The notes beneath the pieces were generated by a model, which did no database searches, had not been told where the DNA came from, and saw only the letters and a list, made by a program, of their open reading frames with translations. The position numbers and the translations under genes were made by a program. From the NCBI RefSeq assembly GCF_016900095.1, contig NZ_JACJJP010000008.1:1-64000 (forward strand): a stretch of 64,000 nucleotides of DNA. The letters run 5' to 3'. This document shows, piece after piece, positions 42,030-50,605 of this stretch (position 1 is its first letter; every line of letters begins with the position of its first letter). The DNA is from Gemmiger formicilis. GTDB lineage: Bacteria; Bacillota; Clostridia; Oscillospirales; Ruminococcaceae.

Positions 42030-43028
42030 ATGGCTGATCTGCCCAAGAATCCCCGCGGCCGGCTCTCGGTGGACCGGAGCAAGCTGCACCACGCGCGGCG
42101 CAAGCGCCCACCCGAGACCGACCAGCTGACCCCCATGATGCGCGCCATCAAGGCGGTGCACAGCGTGACATCCTCCGGTTCCACCAACCCCGACGACCTG
42201 GAACGTCAGCGCGCCGGGCAGGAGCTGTTCGGACGCCTGGTCAGCCCCACCCTGGGGCTGCGCAACGACCCGCTGACCGTCCGCGGCGGCCCGGTGCCGG
42301 TGCCGGCGGAATGGGTGAGCATCGAGGCCGGACACGACCGCCGTCATGTGGTGCTGTACTGCCACGGCGGCGGTTACACCTGCGGCCAGTTGGGCTATGC
42401 CCGGGTGCTGGCCAGCAAACTGGCCTTGGCCGCCGGCTGCGATGTGCTCTCCTTTGAATACCGGCTTTCCCCCGAGCATCCCTACCCCGCCGCCCTGACC
42501 GACGCCGTGGCCGTGTGGGACCACCTGGCCTATATGGGATATGGTGCCCGGGACATCATTGTGGCCGGGGATTCCGCCGGGGGCAATCTGGCCCTGGAAC
42601 TGGCCCTGCGCCTGAAAGAACAGGGGCGCCGCCAGCCCCGGGCCCTGATTCTCATGAGCCCCTGGACCGATCTGACTGCCTCCGGTGCCAGCTACACCGA
42701 GCGGGCATCCCTGGACCCCATGCTGACCATGCAGTATATCGAATCGGTGCGCGCCGCCTATTGCAGCACCCGCACCGATTTTGCTTCGCCATGCTTCTCG
42801 CCGCTGTTTGCCGATCTGCGCGGCCTGCCTCCCACCCTGATTCAGGTGGGCACCAACGAGATTCTGTACTCCGATTCGGAGCAGCTGCACCGCAAGATGC
42901 AGGAGCAAAACGTTTTCAGCACGCTGGAAGTGTATGAAGACTGCTGGCATGTGTTCCAGCAGATGCCCATCCGCAGCGCCGCCCAGGCCATGGACAGCGT
43001 GGGACGGTTTATCCAACGGCAGCTTTGA
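42030..43028 (+). CDS. Alpha/beta hydrolase, hormone-sensitive-lipase family
   Basis: A 332-residue esterase with the HSL oxyanion motif YCHGGGYTCGQ, nucleophile elbow IVAGDSAGGNLAL and a C-terminal DxxHxF-like DCWHVFQ with the catalytic His. The Asp in ILYSDSEQL region completes a triad. Cytosolic, no signal. It lies 21 bases before the acyltransferase-like gene, suggesting opposing esterase and acyltransferase activities on a small alcohol or lipid. Confidence 0.88.
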   Translation: MADLPKNPRGRLSVDRSKLHHARRKRPPETDQLTPMMRAIKAVHSVTSSGSTNPDDLERQRAGQELFGRLVSPTLGLRNDPLTVRGGPVPVPAEWVSIEAGHDRRHVVLYCHGGGYTCGQLGYARVLASKLALAAGCDVLSFEYRLSPEHPYPAALTDAVAVWDHLAYMGYGARDIIVAGDSAGGNLALELALRLKEQGRRQPRALILMSPWTDLTASGASYTERASLDPMLTMQYIESVRAAYCSTRTDFASPCFSPLFADLRGLPPTLIQVGTNEILYSDSEQLHRKMQEQNVFSTLEVYEDCWHVFQQMPIRSAAQAMDSVGRFIQRQL

Positions 43029-43049
43029 CCGCAGAAAGGGGGCTTTGCC

Positions 43050-44315
43050 GTGCCGGAAAACTGGTATAAAGTGGACAATGTGGCCAAGCTGTTTTTGGCC
43101 ACCATGAACCGGCGTGACCCGCGGGTGTTCCGCATCAGCTGCACCTTGAAGGAGGAAGTGGACCCGGACCTGCTGGCCCGGGCCCTGGACCGCACCGCCC
43201 GGGAACTGCCGAATTTTCAAGTCACCCTGCACCGGGGGCTTTTCTGGCATTATTTTGAAGCCACCGACAAGCTGCCGGTCCCCGAGCCGGAAAACAAGCA
43301 GCCCTGTTCGGCGCTGTACGGTCCGGACCAAAAAAACGCCCTGCTGTACCGGGTCAGCTACTACGGTGCCCGCATCAATGTGGAGATGCTGCACGCCCTG
43401 ACCGATGGCAACGGCGGTCTGGTGTTTCTCAAATGCCTGGTGCACAACTATCTGCAGCTGCAGCACCCCGACGCTCTGGCCGGGGTAGCCCGGGACGAGG
43501 GTGCTTCTGCCGCCGACATGGAACAGAATGCCTATTCCAAGTTCTATGCGGCCCGCCGGGCTTCCAAATCCGCGCCCGACCCGGCCGCCAAACGCCGGGT
43601 ATGCCGTCTGCACGGGCGGCGTTTGCCCCTGGACCAGACCCAATTTTTTGAGGCCCACCTGTCCGCTTCCCAGGTGCTGGCCAAATCCCGGGCGCTGGGG
43701 GTGAGCATGACCAGCTACCTGGCCGCTGCCCAGATGCTGGCTGCCTGGCGGGAGATGCCCTCCATGGAGCGGGGGCACGCCCTGGCTGTGGGTCTGCCGG
43801 TGAACCTGCGCAACTATTTTCCTTCCGACACCGCCCGCAACTTTTTCAACACCGTACGGGTGGCCCATATCTTTACCGGGGAGGAAACTCTGGACGAGCT
43901 GGCCAGAGAGTTTGACGCCAAATTGCGGGACGCCCTTTCGGAGGACCGCATCAAGGCGCAGATGGATGGATTTGAACGGTTTGAGCGCATTCCCGGTGTG
44001 CGGCCTGTCCCCCTCTTCTTCAAGAACTGGGTGGTGGGGCTGTGTAACTGGGTGGAAGCCCGCAAGGTGACCCTGACCATTTCCAACATGGGTCGGGTTT
44101 CTGTGCCCGAAGCCGTGCGCCCATACATCCGGGGATTTGCCGCCTATTGCAGCACCCCCTCCCTGTTTACCACCGTCTGTTCCTACGGGGACGACCTGGT
44201 GCTGGGAACCACCTCGGCGTACCGCAGCACCAACGTTCTGAAAAACTTCTACCGCAGTCTGGCCGATTCCGGACTGTCCATCACCCTGTATGCGAGCGAG
44301 GTGCAAAGTCTATGA
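43050..44315 (+). CDS. Alcohol acetyltransferase/condensation-like acyltransferase
   Basis: A 421-residue protein resembling fungal alcohol acetyltransferases and wax-ester synthases of the condensation fold. The active-site motif HxxxDG is present as MLHALTDGNGGLVFLK (about residue 118), with LPVNLRNYFPSDTARNFFNTV forming the second conserved block and TLTISNMGRV the C-terminal one. Starts at GTG 43050 with AAAGGGGG upstream; overlaps the next gene by 4 bases. Acyl donor and acceptor are unknown. Confidence 0.75.
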   Translation: MPENWYKVDNVAKLFLATMNRRDPRVFRISCTLKEEVDPDLLARALDRTARELPNFQVTLHRGLFWHYFEATDKLPVPEPENKQPCSALYGPDQKNALLYRVSYYGARINVEMLHALTDGNGGLVFLKCLVHNYLQLQHPDALAGVARDEGASAADMEQNAYSKFYAARRASKSAPDPAAKRRVCRLHGRRLPLDQTQFFEAHLSASQVLAKSRALGVSMTSYLAAAQMLAAWREMPSMERGHALAVGLPVNLRNYFPSDTARNFFNTVRVAHIFTGEETLDELAREFDAKLRDALSEDRIKAQMDGFERFERIPGVRPVPLFFKNWVVGLCNWVEARKVTLTISNMGRVSVPEAVRPYIRGFAAYCSTPSLFTTVCSYGDDLVLGTTSAYRSTNVLKNFYRSLADSGLSITLYASEVQSL

Positions 44316-44980
44316 AAACCTGCCCACATTGCCATATCCAGGTGGGCAGCGGTTCCTACTGCCCCCTCTGCCAAAGCCCTTTGTCCGGCCCTGATGAACC
44401 GGATATCCCCTACTTTCCCCCGGCTCCGCCGCCGGGACGGCGCACCCCGCTGTTTTTCAAGCTGGCTGCCTTTTTCCTGCTGGCCGGGGTGGTGGTGTGC
44501 GCCGCCATCGACTTCCTTTTACAGGAAGACTGGCATCTGCACTGGAGTCTGGTGGTGGCGGCCTGCGTGGCCGCTGCCCTGTTGCTGCTGCGTGCCCTGA
44601 TGCTGGGCAGCCACAATGCCCCCAAGCTGCTGTTCCAGATTCTGGTGGGGGCTTCCCTGCTGGTATGGTTCTGTGACTGGTTCCTGGATTGGGGCAATGT
44701 TTCCATTGATCTGGTCATTCCCATCCTGTGTACCGCCACATTGGTGCTGAATTTCCTGTTTGGCTTCATCAACCGGAAATTCACTGAAAACGGCCTGATT
44801 TATCTTTTGCTGAACATCGGGGTGGGCGTGGTGCCTTATGTTGTGCTGACCATCCGTCATACCCGCGCCGCCCTGCCCTGGGTCATCTGCCTGATTGTCA
44901 GCGTCATCACCTTTCTGGGGCTGGTCATCTTCAAAGGGCGGGCTCTCTGGTCGGAGTTTGCCAAGCGGCTGCACATGTAA
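44312..44980 (+). CDS. Zinc-ribbon membrane protein (DUF6320-like)
   Basis: A 222-residue protein that begins with a zinc ribbon (CPHCHIQVGSGSYCPLCQSP), a Pro-rich linker, then five or six membrane helices. This architecture matches DUF6320 proteins, which are found beside alcohol-acetyltransferase-like genes. It overlaps the acyltransferase gene (ATGA) and ends the operon. Function unknown; possible partner of the acyltransferase. Confidence 0.75.
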   Translation: MKTCPHCHIQVGSGSYCPLCQSPLSGPDEPDIPYFPPAPPPGRRTPLFFKLAAFFLLAGVVVCAAIDFLLQEDWHLHWSLVVAACVAAALLLLRALMLGSHNAPKLLFQILVGASLLVWFCDWFLDWGNVSIDLVIPILCTATLVLNFLFGFINRKFTENGLIYLLLNIGVGVVPYVVLTIRHTRAALPWVICLIVSVITFLGLVIFKGRALWSEFAKRLHM

Positions 44981-44993
44981 AGAGTTTCTCATC

Positions 44994-45037
44994 AAAAAGC
45001 GCCTCTCTTTCCTGCCCGAAAGAGAGGCGTTTTTTAT
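44994..45037. terminator. Bidirectional terminator, DUF6320 and MFS genes
   Basis: GCGCCTCTCTTTC / GAAAGAGAGGCG with 6-base loop, A-run before and TTTTTT after. Confidence 0.9.
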
Positions 45038-46260
45038 TCTTCGGTGAGGAGTCTGCGCAAGGTGGAATTGCTTACAAACAACACCGCGGGAATGACCGTC
45101 AGTATTCCACCCGCCAGAGATACCGGCACCACGCCGAAAATGTCGCCCAGAAACCCGTATGCCACCATGGAAAAGGCGGTGGTGCCCACGCAGGCCGCAT
45201 TGAACAGGGCCAGGATCCGGCCATGGTAGGCAGGCTCGATGGCCTCCATCAAGGCCGGATACATGAACGTATTGGCCACCATGTTGCAGAAGGAGAATCC
45301 TGTGTACAGAGCGGTGCAAACCCGGAACCCGGATGTAACCATGGCCCCGATATACAGCAGATTGTATCCCACATTGGCCAGTGCCAACACATGCCAGCGG
45401 CGGCGGCGCGGAATGGGCACCAGGGTCATCAGTACGGTGGCGGCCAGCATGGCGGCACTTTCCGCCCCCAGAAACAGTCCGTACTGGGGAATGTCCATGC
45501 CCTTCTCCAGGCACCAGGCATACACGATGCCGGTAAATCCGCCGCAGGTCAGGTTGACGGTGGCGCCCACAAGCATCATGGTAGTCAGTCCACGGTGATG
45601 CTTCAGGTAGTCAAATCCGTCGGCAAAATCCCGGAGAAAGCTGTGGGATTCCGAGGCACGGGGCACGTCGGGCACCTGGATGAACCACTCCGTGACAGAG
45701 GAGAAAAGAAAAGTGGCCCCGTTGAACAGAATAATGCCCGGCACCCCGAACAGCACCACCAGAAAGCCACCCGCCGCGTTGCCGATCATCTGGATGGTAG
45801 ACTGGGTGCTGTGCATCAGGGCAGAGGCCCGCATCAGGTTATTTTGCTCCACCAGCTGGGGCAGCAGAGAGTTCATGGCCGGATACAGCACTGCGCTGCA
45901 CACAGAACTGATGGCCGCCACCAGCAGCACCTGCCAGACCTGCATTTTGCCGGCAAGTGCCAGTGCTCCCAGCGCCAGCATGGTCACACCGCAGACGGCA
46001 TCGCTGCCGGCGGCCAGGTTACGGCGGTTGAAGCGGTCGGCCAGCACCCCGCCCAGAGGCTGCAGCAGCATGTTGCCGAAATAGCTGATAGCGGTGGTCA
46101 TGCTCATCCAGGCGGCGGAATCGGTTTTGTCGTACACCCAGATGCCGATGGCAATGGCATACAACACGCTGCCGATTTTGGATTCCGCCATGCCCTGCCA
46201 GACCAGGAACAGATTTCGATTGAACCGGCGGCGGGGTGCCGTTTCAGTGTTTGCCATCAT
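45034..46260 (-). CDS. MFS efflux transporter (MFS_3 type)
   Basis: A 408-residue, 12-helix major facilitator protein with the MdtH/enterobactin-exporter-like signature LAGDRFNRRN-like block GGVLADRFNRRNLAAGSDAV, and the matching second-half loop ALMEAIEPAYHGRILALFNA. Many members export macrolides or other drugs. It overlaps the preceding regulator gene by 17 bases, so the regulator and exporter are co-expressed. SD GGAGG lies 9 bases before ATG 46260. Confidence 0.88.
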   Translation of the reverse strand: MMANTETAPRRRFNRNLFLVWQGMAESKIGSVLYAIAIGIWVYDKTDSAAWMSMTTAISYFGNMLLQPLGGVLADRFNRRNLAAGSDAVCGVTMLALGALALAGKMQVWQVLLVAAISSVCSAVLYPAMNSLLPQLVEQNNLMRASALMHSTQSTIQMIGNAAGGFLVVLFGVPGIILFNGATFLFSSVTEWFIQVPDVPRASESHSFLRDFADGFDYLKHHRGLTTMMLVGATVNLTCGGFTGIVYAWCLEKGMDIPQYGLFLGAESAAMLAATVLMTLVPIPRRRRWHVLALANVGYNLLYIGAMVTSGFRVCTALYTGFSFCNMVANTFMYPALMEAIEPAYHGRILALFNAACVGTTAFSMVAYGFLGDIFGVVPVSLAGGILTVIPAVLFVSNSTLRRLLTEE

Positions 46261-47005
46261 CTTCCTTTACCTCCCCTGCCCTGTAGGAAATCATGTCGAA
46301 CCGGATGGGCGCCGTGCCGGGGCGCGGCTGGCTGTGCTTTTGCAGGTAATCGCCGATCATGTCCCGCAGTTCCAGGGCTTCCTGCCGGGTCAGATGGATG
46401 ACACCGTTGGTCTCCATCAAACCCCAGGCATCATTCCAGTCCTGGCTGGGGCTCTGCTGCCAGTCTTTCATCATCTTCAGGACGCCTTCCCGAACCTGGC
46501 GGGCATTTTCTTCCAGCAGAAGCCGGGTGGGGTCCCACAGACCGGTGTTGCAAACATCCAGCGAGATGCATTTGTCGGTCAGGCGGTAGTAGGTAGCCAG
46601 AATGCCGTGGACCAGCTCCTGATGGTCCTTTTCCACCACCCCGATGGATTCCAGCTTCAGCATATGGTGCCGGGCAGAGCTGGGAGCAATGCCCAGCTCG
46701 TCGGCCAGCCGCTTGGAGGTCACCGGCTCGGCCAGAATCATCATTTTTTCCAGCATGCGCTGGCGCAGCGGGTGCATGAAAATGGCCACATCTTTTTCGT
46801 CGCTCAAAATCAGCATATCATCCCGGAACCGGGGCTTAAAGACCTTGTCCGTATCCTTGGGCTCTGTGGGAGGGTTGGAACGGTCCGCAGCGTCCACTGC
46901 ACCGACCGCATCCCTGTTTGCGTTTGCATCGGTGGGCACCGGCACGGCTGCCGGCTGTTTGCCCCCACCGCGGGAAGTCTTTTTCTTCGTCTCTGTCTGT
47001 TTCAT
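46244..47005 (-). CDS. ArsR-like winged-helix regulator
   Basis: A 253-residue regulator with a basic, low-complexity N-terminal tail (to about 65) and a winged helix-turn-helix (HPLRQRMLEKMMILAEPVTSKRLADELGIAPSSARHHMLKLESIGVVEKD). The C-terminal domain is unassigned but contains GILATYYRLTD typical of HTH_20/ArsR proteins near exporters. It controls, and is co-transcribed with, the MFS exporter. The start at 47005 follows GGGG; the upstream ATG at 47023 has no ribosome site. The palindromic operator ahead of it suggests autorepression. Confidence 0.85.
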   Translation of the reverse strand: MKQTETKKKTSRGGGKQPAAVPVPTDANANRDAVGAVDAADRSNPPTEPKDTDKVFKPRFRDDMLILSDEKDVAIFMHPLRQRMLEKMMILAEPVTSKRLADELGIAPSSARHHMLKLESIGVVEKDHQELVHGILATYYRLTDKCISLDVCNTGLWDPTRLLLEENARQVREGVLKMMKDWQQSPSQDWNDAWGLMETNGVIHLTRQEALELRDMIGDYLQKHSQPRPGTAPIRFDMISYRAGEVKEDDGKH

Positions 47006-47030
47006 GACCCCATCCCCTTTCATTACACAA

Positions 47031-47060
47031 ACTATATCATTACAATTATTGTGATGTCAA
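47031..47060 (-). promoter_or_regulatory. Promoter of the regulator-MFS operon with an internal operator
   Basis: Minus strand TTGACA (47060-47055), 18-base spacer, TATAGT (47036-47031). The spacer carries CATTACAATTATTGTGATG (47038-47056), a 19-base near-perfect palindrome, so a bound repressor would block the promoter. Confidence 0.75.
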
Positions 47061-47184
47061 GAAGAAAATGGCATTTTCTGCCTTGTCCCTGCCAACTTTT
47101 TCGCCATTTTTTCCTTACGTGCTTCGGCCACGGCCGTTTTGGGGAGGGCTGCAAAAAAAGTTTATACTTTTTTGAGAAAAAGGC

Positions 47185-47213
47185 TTGACAAATTCCTGTA
47201 CGCATGGTATAGT
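47185..47213 (+). promoter_or_regulatory. Promoter of tRNA-fMet
   Basis: TTGACA (47185-47190), 17-base spacer, TATAGT (47208-47213), 36 bases before the tRNA. Confidence 0.88.
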
Positions 47214-47248
47214 AATTAAGCTATCTCGAAAGAGACGCAACCAAATAT

Positions 47249-47324
<76 letters not shown>

Positions 47325-47330
47325 CATTGA

Positions 47331-47360
47331 TTGGCCGATTTTACTGTCGGCCAATTTTTT
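47331..47360 (+). terminator. Terminator of tRNA-fMet
   Basis: TTGGCCGA/TCGGCCAA with an 8-base loop and TTTTTT, starting 7 bases after the CCA. Confidence 0.88.
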
Positions 47361-47757
47361 ATTGCTGTATCGTCAAAATACGACGTTTTGGAGCCTGCTG
47401 AGTGCAGGCTTTTTCCATTACTGTCGCCACCGCTGTCAGGCGGTTTTGGCAGGGATTTCCGTCTATAGAAGGCCGTCAGGCTCCCCTCTTCTGGGAGTTT
47501 GGCGGCCTTTTTCGGTTTTAGGCGAAAAAATCGCCGCAGAAGTATGGAAAATTTTCCGGCAGGATTTTGTTGGTTCTGCCGGTTTTCTGATTGCGATAGT
47601 GATAACAGCAATTTCATATACGTCTTTATTTATGGCCTGGTATCCGGCATCAGCTGGAGACTGGGCCTTTTGTTTGCTTACCCTGCTACCCGGCTGAGAA
47701 AAGCAGCCTTGTAGATAGATTCAACCTTATCCAAAACACGGAAAGCGAGGACACCCA
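47361..47757. other. Non-coding gap with several terminator-like hairpins, edge of the mobile element
   Basis: Two hairpins with T-runs are clear: GCCTGC-TGAGT-GCAGGC-TTTTT (47396-47417) and GGCCGTCAGGCTCCC...GGGAGTTTGGCGGCC-TTTTT (47469-47517). A weaker GGCAG...CTGCC dyad (47560-47583) follows. No gene is credible here. The left edge of the mobile element must lie in or near this stretch. Confidence 0.5.
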
Positions 47758-48684
47758 ATGATTCTTGGTATCGACCACGGCTATTACGCCATCAAAACAC
47801 GAAACTGTTCCTTCCCGGCTGGCATTACACCTTTCGGTGACCGTGAACCCTACACCCGCCAGAATGTGCTTACGTTCGGCGGGTGTTTTTTTGTTTGCGG
47901 CAGCGGGCGGCAGCCGATCCAGCGGGACAAGACCGCCAACGACAACTACTACCTGCTGACGCTGGCGGCCATCGCCAAAGAGATCGAGGCCCGCGGCGCA
48001 CCGCGGGAATGCAGCGTGACCATCGCGGCAGGACTGCCGCTGACCAGCTACGGCCGCGAGAAGCCTGCCTTCCGCAAGTACCTGCTGCGCAATGCGGGTC
48101 AGCCGACGGAATTCGCTTACGAGGGCAAGAAGTACCACATCACGATCGAGGACGTGCTGCTGTTTCCCCAGGGATTCACCGCGCTCATGACCCAGCCTGA
48201 CCTGCTGGTGGACGAACCCTCTATGCTGCTGCTCGATATCGGCGGATGGACGGTCGATCTTATGCGCATCGACAACGGACGCCCGATCATCGACACCTGC
48301 CACAGCCTTGAGTTCGGCATGATCCGCTGCATTGACGATGTGCGGGAGCGAGTGCGGCAGAACACCGGGCTGTCCCTGACCGACGCCCAGATTGAGCAGG
48401 TGCTGGCCGGCCGCCCGTGCAGTTTAGACGAAACGGTGCGCAGCCTGATCCGTGAGCAGGGGCGGCTCTACACCGAGCGGCTGCTCTCGGCCGTACTGGA
48501 AGCGGGGTTTGATTACCATGCACTGCCGGTCGTCATGATGGGTGGCGGCGCGTCAGTGGTAAGCCGCCACATCCGCCCCAGTGACGGCCTGTGTCGCACC
48601 GTGACGCTGCTGGACGACCGTGTCAACGCGCAAGGCTACGAGCGCGCCGTGGCCGCGCTTTGGGGCGATGACGCGCAGGGGTGA
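47758..48684 (+). CDS. ParM/StbA-like actin-type plasmid segregation ATPase
   Basis: A 308-residue actin-like ATPase. Phosphate-1 motif at the N terminus (ILGIDHGYYAIKT), phosphate-2 motif LLLDIGGWTVDLMRIDNG and adenosine motif VVMMGGGASVV are visible. ParM filaments push sister plasmids apart using a ParR adaptor; the small gene that overlaps it by 4 bases may be that adaptor. SD GAGG lies 7 bases before ATG 47758. Presence on a chromosome-linked element fits an ICE that is stable while excised. Confidence 0.85.
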   Translation: MILGIDHGYYAIKTRNCSFPAGITPFGDREPYTRQNVLTFGGCFFVCGSGRQPIQRDKTANDNYYLLTLAAIAKEIEARGAPRECSVTIAAGLPLTSYGREKPAFRKYLLRNAGQPTEFAYEGKKYHITIEDVLLFPQGFTALMTQPDLLVDEPSMLLLDIGGWTVDLMRIDNGRPIIDTCHSLEFGMIRCIDDVRERVRQNTGLSLTDAQIEQVLAGRPCSLDETVRSLIREQGRLYTERLLSAVLEAGFDYHALPVVMMGGGASVVSRHIRPSDGLCRTVTLLDDRVNAQGYERAVAALWGDDAQG

Positions 48685-48971
48685 ACCGCCCGCAGTTCGT
48701 ATTCCGCCCCAATCTGCGCGACCCGGCCCAGCGCCGTGCCTGGCAGCTGCTGCAGGGACAGCCGGCCGGGGAGCGCAGCGCCTATCTGGCTGCCTGCATC
48801 CTCAAGGCCAGTGACCAGGCTGCCGCACAAAAAGAGCTGCGTGCCATGCTGCGGGAAGAACTCGGCAAAATCCAAGTCACAGCTGCGCCTGCGGAACCGA
48901 AGCCGAAGAAGGCGGTGCCAAAATCAACGCTGGACTTTTTCTCTGCCTTGCAGGAGGACGCGCCCGAATAG
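48681..48971 (+). CDS. Small protein, possible ParR-like partner of the ParM-like ATPase
   Basis: A 96-residue protein beginning at GTG 48681 inside the ParM-like stop. It is helical and basic in the first half (RDPAQRRAWQLLQGQPAGERSAYLAACILKA) and ends in a Lys/Pro-rich stretch and a short helical tail (LDFFSALQ). This layout (DNA-binding fold first, filament-binding C terminus) resembles ParR adaptors; no family signature is certain. Confidence 0.6.
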   Translation: MNRPQFVFRPNLRDPAQRRAWQLLQGQPAGERSAYLAACILKASDQAAAQKELRAMLREELGKIQVTAAPAEPKPKKAVPKSTLDFFSALQEDAPE

Positions 48972-49055
48972 ATGCCCCCCACATTGCTGCGAAACACAAA
49001 ATACAGCCAAAGTCCCACAGTTTGCCTTTGGCTGACACAAAGGAGATGAACCGAA

Positions 49056-49946
49056 TTGGCTGTATTTCGAGTAGAACGAACGAGCGACTACACCGTTATG
49101 AGCAACTACCACCTGCGGGACAAGCGGCTCAGCCTGAAGGCCAAGGGGTTGTTGTCGCAGATGCTCTCACTGCCGGAGGATTGGGATTACACGCTGGCCG
49201 GCCTGTGTTACATCAACCGGGAGAGCAAGGATGCCATCCGCACCGCAATCCGCGAGCTGGAGCAGGCCGGTTACATACGCCGCCGTCAAACCATCGACAG
49301 CGGTGGCAAGTTCGCGGGCAACGAGTACACGATCTACGAACGACCGCAGGAACCGTTGCCGGGCGAACCGTCATCGGAAAAACCGTCGTCGGGAAATCCG
49401 ACAACGGGAAAACCGATGCCGGAAAATCCCACACAACAAAATATAGAGAAACAAAATACAGATCAATCAAATACCGATTCGATTCTTTTCCGGGGATCGG
49501 CGGACAAGCCCCCGGAAGCGAAGCGAACCGAAGGAAGTTCGGCAGAGCAGATGGCGGAATACCGGGATCTAATCCGCGACAACATCCAGTACCCGCTGCT
49601 GGTGGCCCAGGACCCTGACGACGCTGACCTGATTGATGAGATCGTCGAGCTCATGACCGAGACCGTCTGTGCCCGCCGCAAGACCACCCGCGTCTGCGGG
49701 GCTGACTTCCCGGCCGAGGTAGTCAAATCGCAGCTGCTCAAGCTGGATGCCGAGCACATTCGCTTTGTGCTCCAATGCCTGCATGAGAATACCAGCAAGA
49801 TCAAAAACATCAAGCAATACCTGCTGGCGACACTGTACAATGCGCCGCTGACCATCAACAGCTACTACAGCGCGCTGGTCAGCCATGACCTGGCCGAACC
49901 GGCTGGCAAAGCAGCAAAGGAGGTGGTGCCTATGATTGCCGAATAA
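49056..49946 (+). CDS. Helix-turn-helix replication-type protein with C-terminal DUF6017-like domain
   Basis: A 296-residue protein starting at TTG 49056 (AAGGAG at 10 bases). The N-terminal 75 residues form a RepA_N-like winged helix (YTVMSNYHLRDKRLSLKAKGLLSQMLSLPEDWDYTLAGL). A Pro/Ser/Glu-rich repeat linker (EPSSEKPSSGNPTTGKP) follows, then the conserved C-terminal domain of the DUF6017 type (YRDLIRDNIQYPLLVAQDPDDADLIDEIVELMTETVC...IKQYLLATLYNAP). Such proteins are replication initiators or replication-associated regulators of Firmicutes plasmids and ICEs. A stem AGCCAAAG/CTTTGGCT (49005-49033) lies just ahead of the ribosome site. Confidence 0.8.
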   Translation: MAVFRVERTSDYTVMSNYHLRDKRLSLKAKGLLSQMLSLPEDWDYTLAGLCYINRESKDAIRTAIRELEQAGYIRRRQTIDSGGKFAGNEYTIYERPQEPLPGEPSSEKPSSGNPTTGKPMPENPTQQNIEKQNTDQSNTDSILFRGSADKPPEAKRTEGSSAEQMAEYRDLIRDNIQYPLLVAQDPDDADLIDEIVELMTETVCARRKTTRVCGADFPAEVVKSQLLKLDAEHIRFVLQCLHENTSKIKNIKQYLLATLYNAPLTINSYYSALVSHDLAEPAGKAAKEVVPMIAE

Positions 49947-50052
49947 GCTGTCCGCGGTATTTTCGCTCTTGATGGTATTGCTTTCGTTTGCACAATCATT
50001 GCATTCGTTCTTTGTTGGGTTTGGGTATAGCTATTAGACCGTCTTTGGAGTA

Positions 50053-50069
50053 TGCTTGCATTGCAAGCA
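50053..50069. promoter_or_regulatory. Perfect 17-base palindrome, probable operator
   Basis: TGCTTGCA-T-TGCAAGCA ends 34 bases before the start of the RHH-like gene and is likely the binding site of a dimeric repressor, possibly that gene's own product. Confidence 0.55.
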
Positions 50070-50103
50070 AAAACAAACGCAGATATGGCAGAAAGGAGTA
50101 ACA

Positions 50104-50541
50104 ATGGAAACCAAAGGCGTGACCTGCAAGATTCCCCTCGATTTGCACAATCGAATCACCGAGGAAATCCGGCAGAGCGAAAGCACGATGAGTAAATTCA
50201 TCGAACAGATTATCTTGGAGCACTACGCGAAAGGAGCAATCACAATGGGTAAAACACGGACAATGGCCTTCCAGGTCAGCGAGGAACTCTTCCAGCAGAT
50301 CAAGGAGTATCTGGCGCGCTACGAGCAGACCTATCACCGCAAACTCACTCAGAAGGAGTTCGTCATCGGCCTGATCGAGCAGGCGCTTGAGGAAGCGGAC
50401 GAGGAATTCGAGGCGGCGGAGGCCGCCGAGGCCGAGGATGCGGCAGAGGACGCCGAAATCAACGATGATGTGGCTGAAATCGAAGATAACGGCCTGGAAG
50501 GTGAGGTGACCGGCGAGGATGAAGAGACCGAAGATGCGTAG
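50104..50541 (+). CDS. RHH-like protein with an acidic C-terminal tail
   Basis: A 145-residue protein. Residues 5-45 (VTCKIPLDLHNRITEEIRQSESTMSKFIEQIILEHY) and 55-100 (RTMAFQVSEELFQQIKEYLARYEQTYHRKLTQKEFVIGLIEQAL) look like two ribbon-helix-helix DNA-binding units. The tail is a run of Glu/Asp/Ala. A TAG at 50539 ends the frame, but the same frame continues in acidic residues for 42 codons up to a TGA at 50668. AAAGGAG precedes ATG 50104. I read it as an ICE repressor or chromatin-like protein; function is uncertain. Confidence 0.65.
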   Translation: METKGVTCKIPLDLHNRITEEIRQSESTMSKFIEQIILEHYAKGAITMGKTRTMAFQVSEELFQQIKEYLARYEQTYHRKLTQKEFVIGLIEQALEEADEEFEAAEAAEAEDAAEDAEINDDVAEIEDNGLEGEVTGEDEETEDA

Positions 50542-50605
50542 CCGGATGACACGCCGGAAGAAGCTGAGGAAGCAGAGGACGCGACAGAAACCTGTGAGGA
50601 TGACA

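Noticed and set aside
41874-44306. 810-codon minus-strand frame across the esterase/acyltransferase operon
   Set aside because: Antisense shadow with Gly/Gln/His bias; the plus strand carries clear catalytic motifs.
47361-47697. 111-codon frame between tRNA-fMet and the ParM-like gene
   Set aside because: It runs through several terminator hairpins, lacks a ribosome site and has no recognisable motif.
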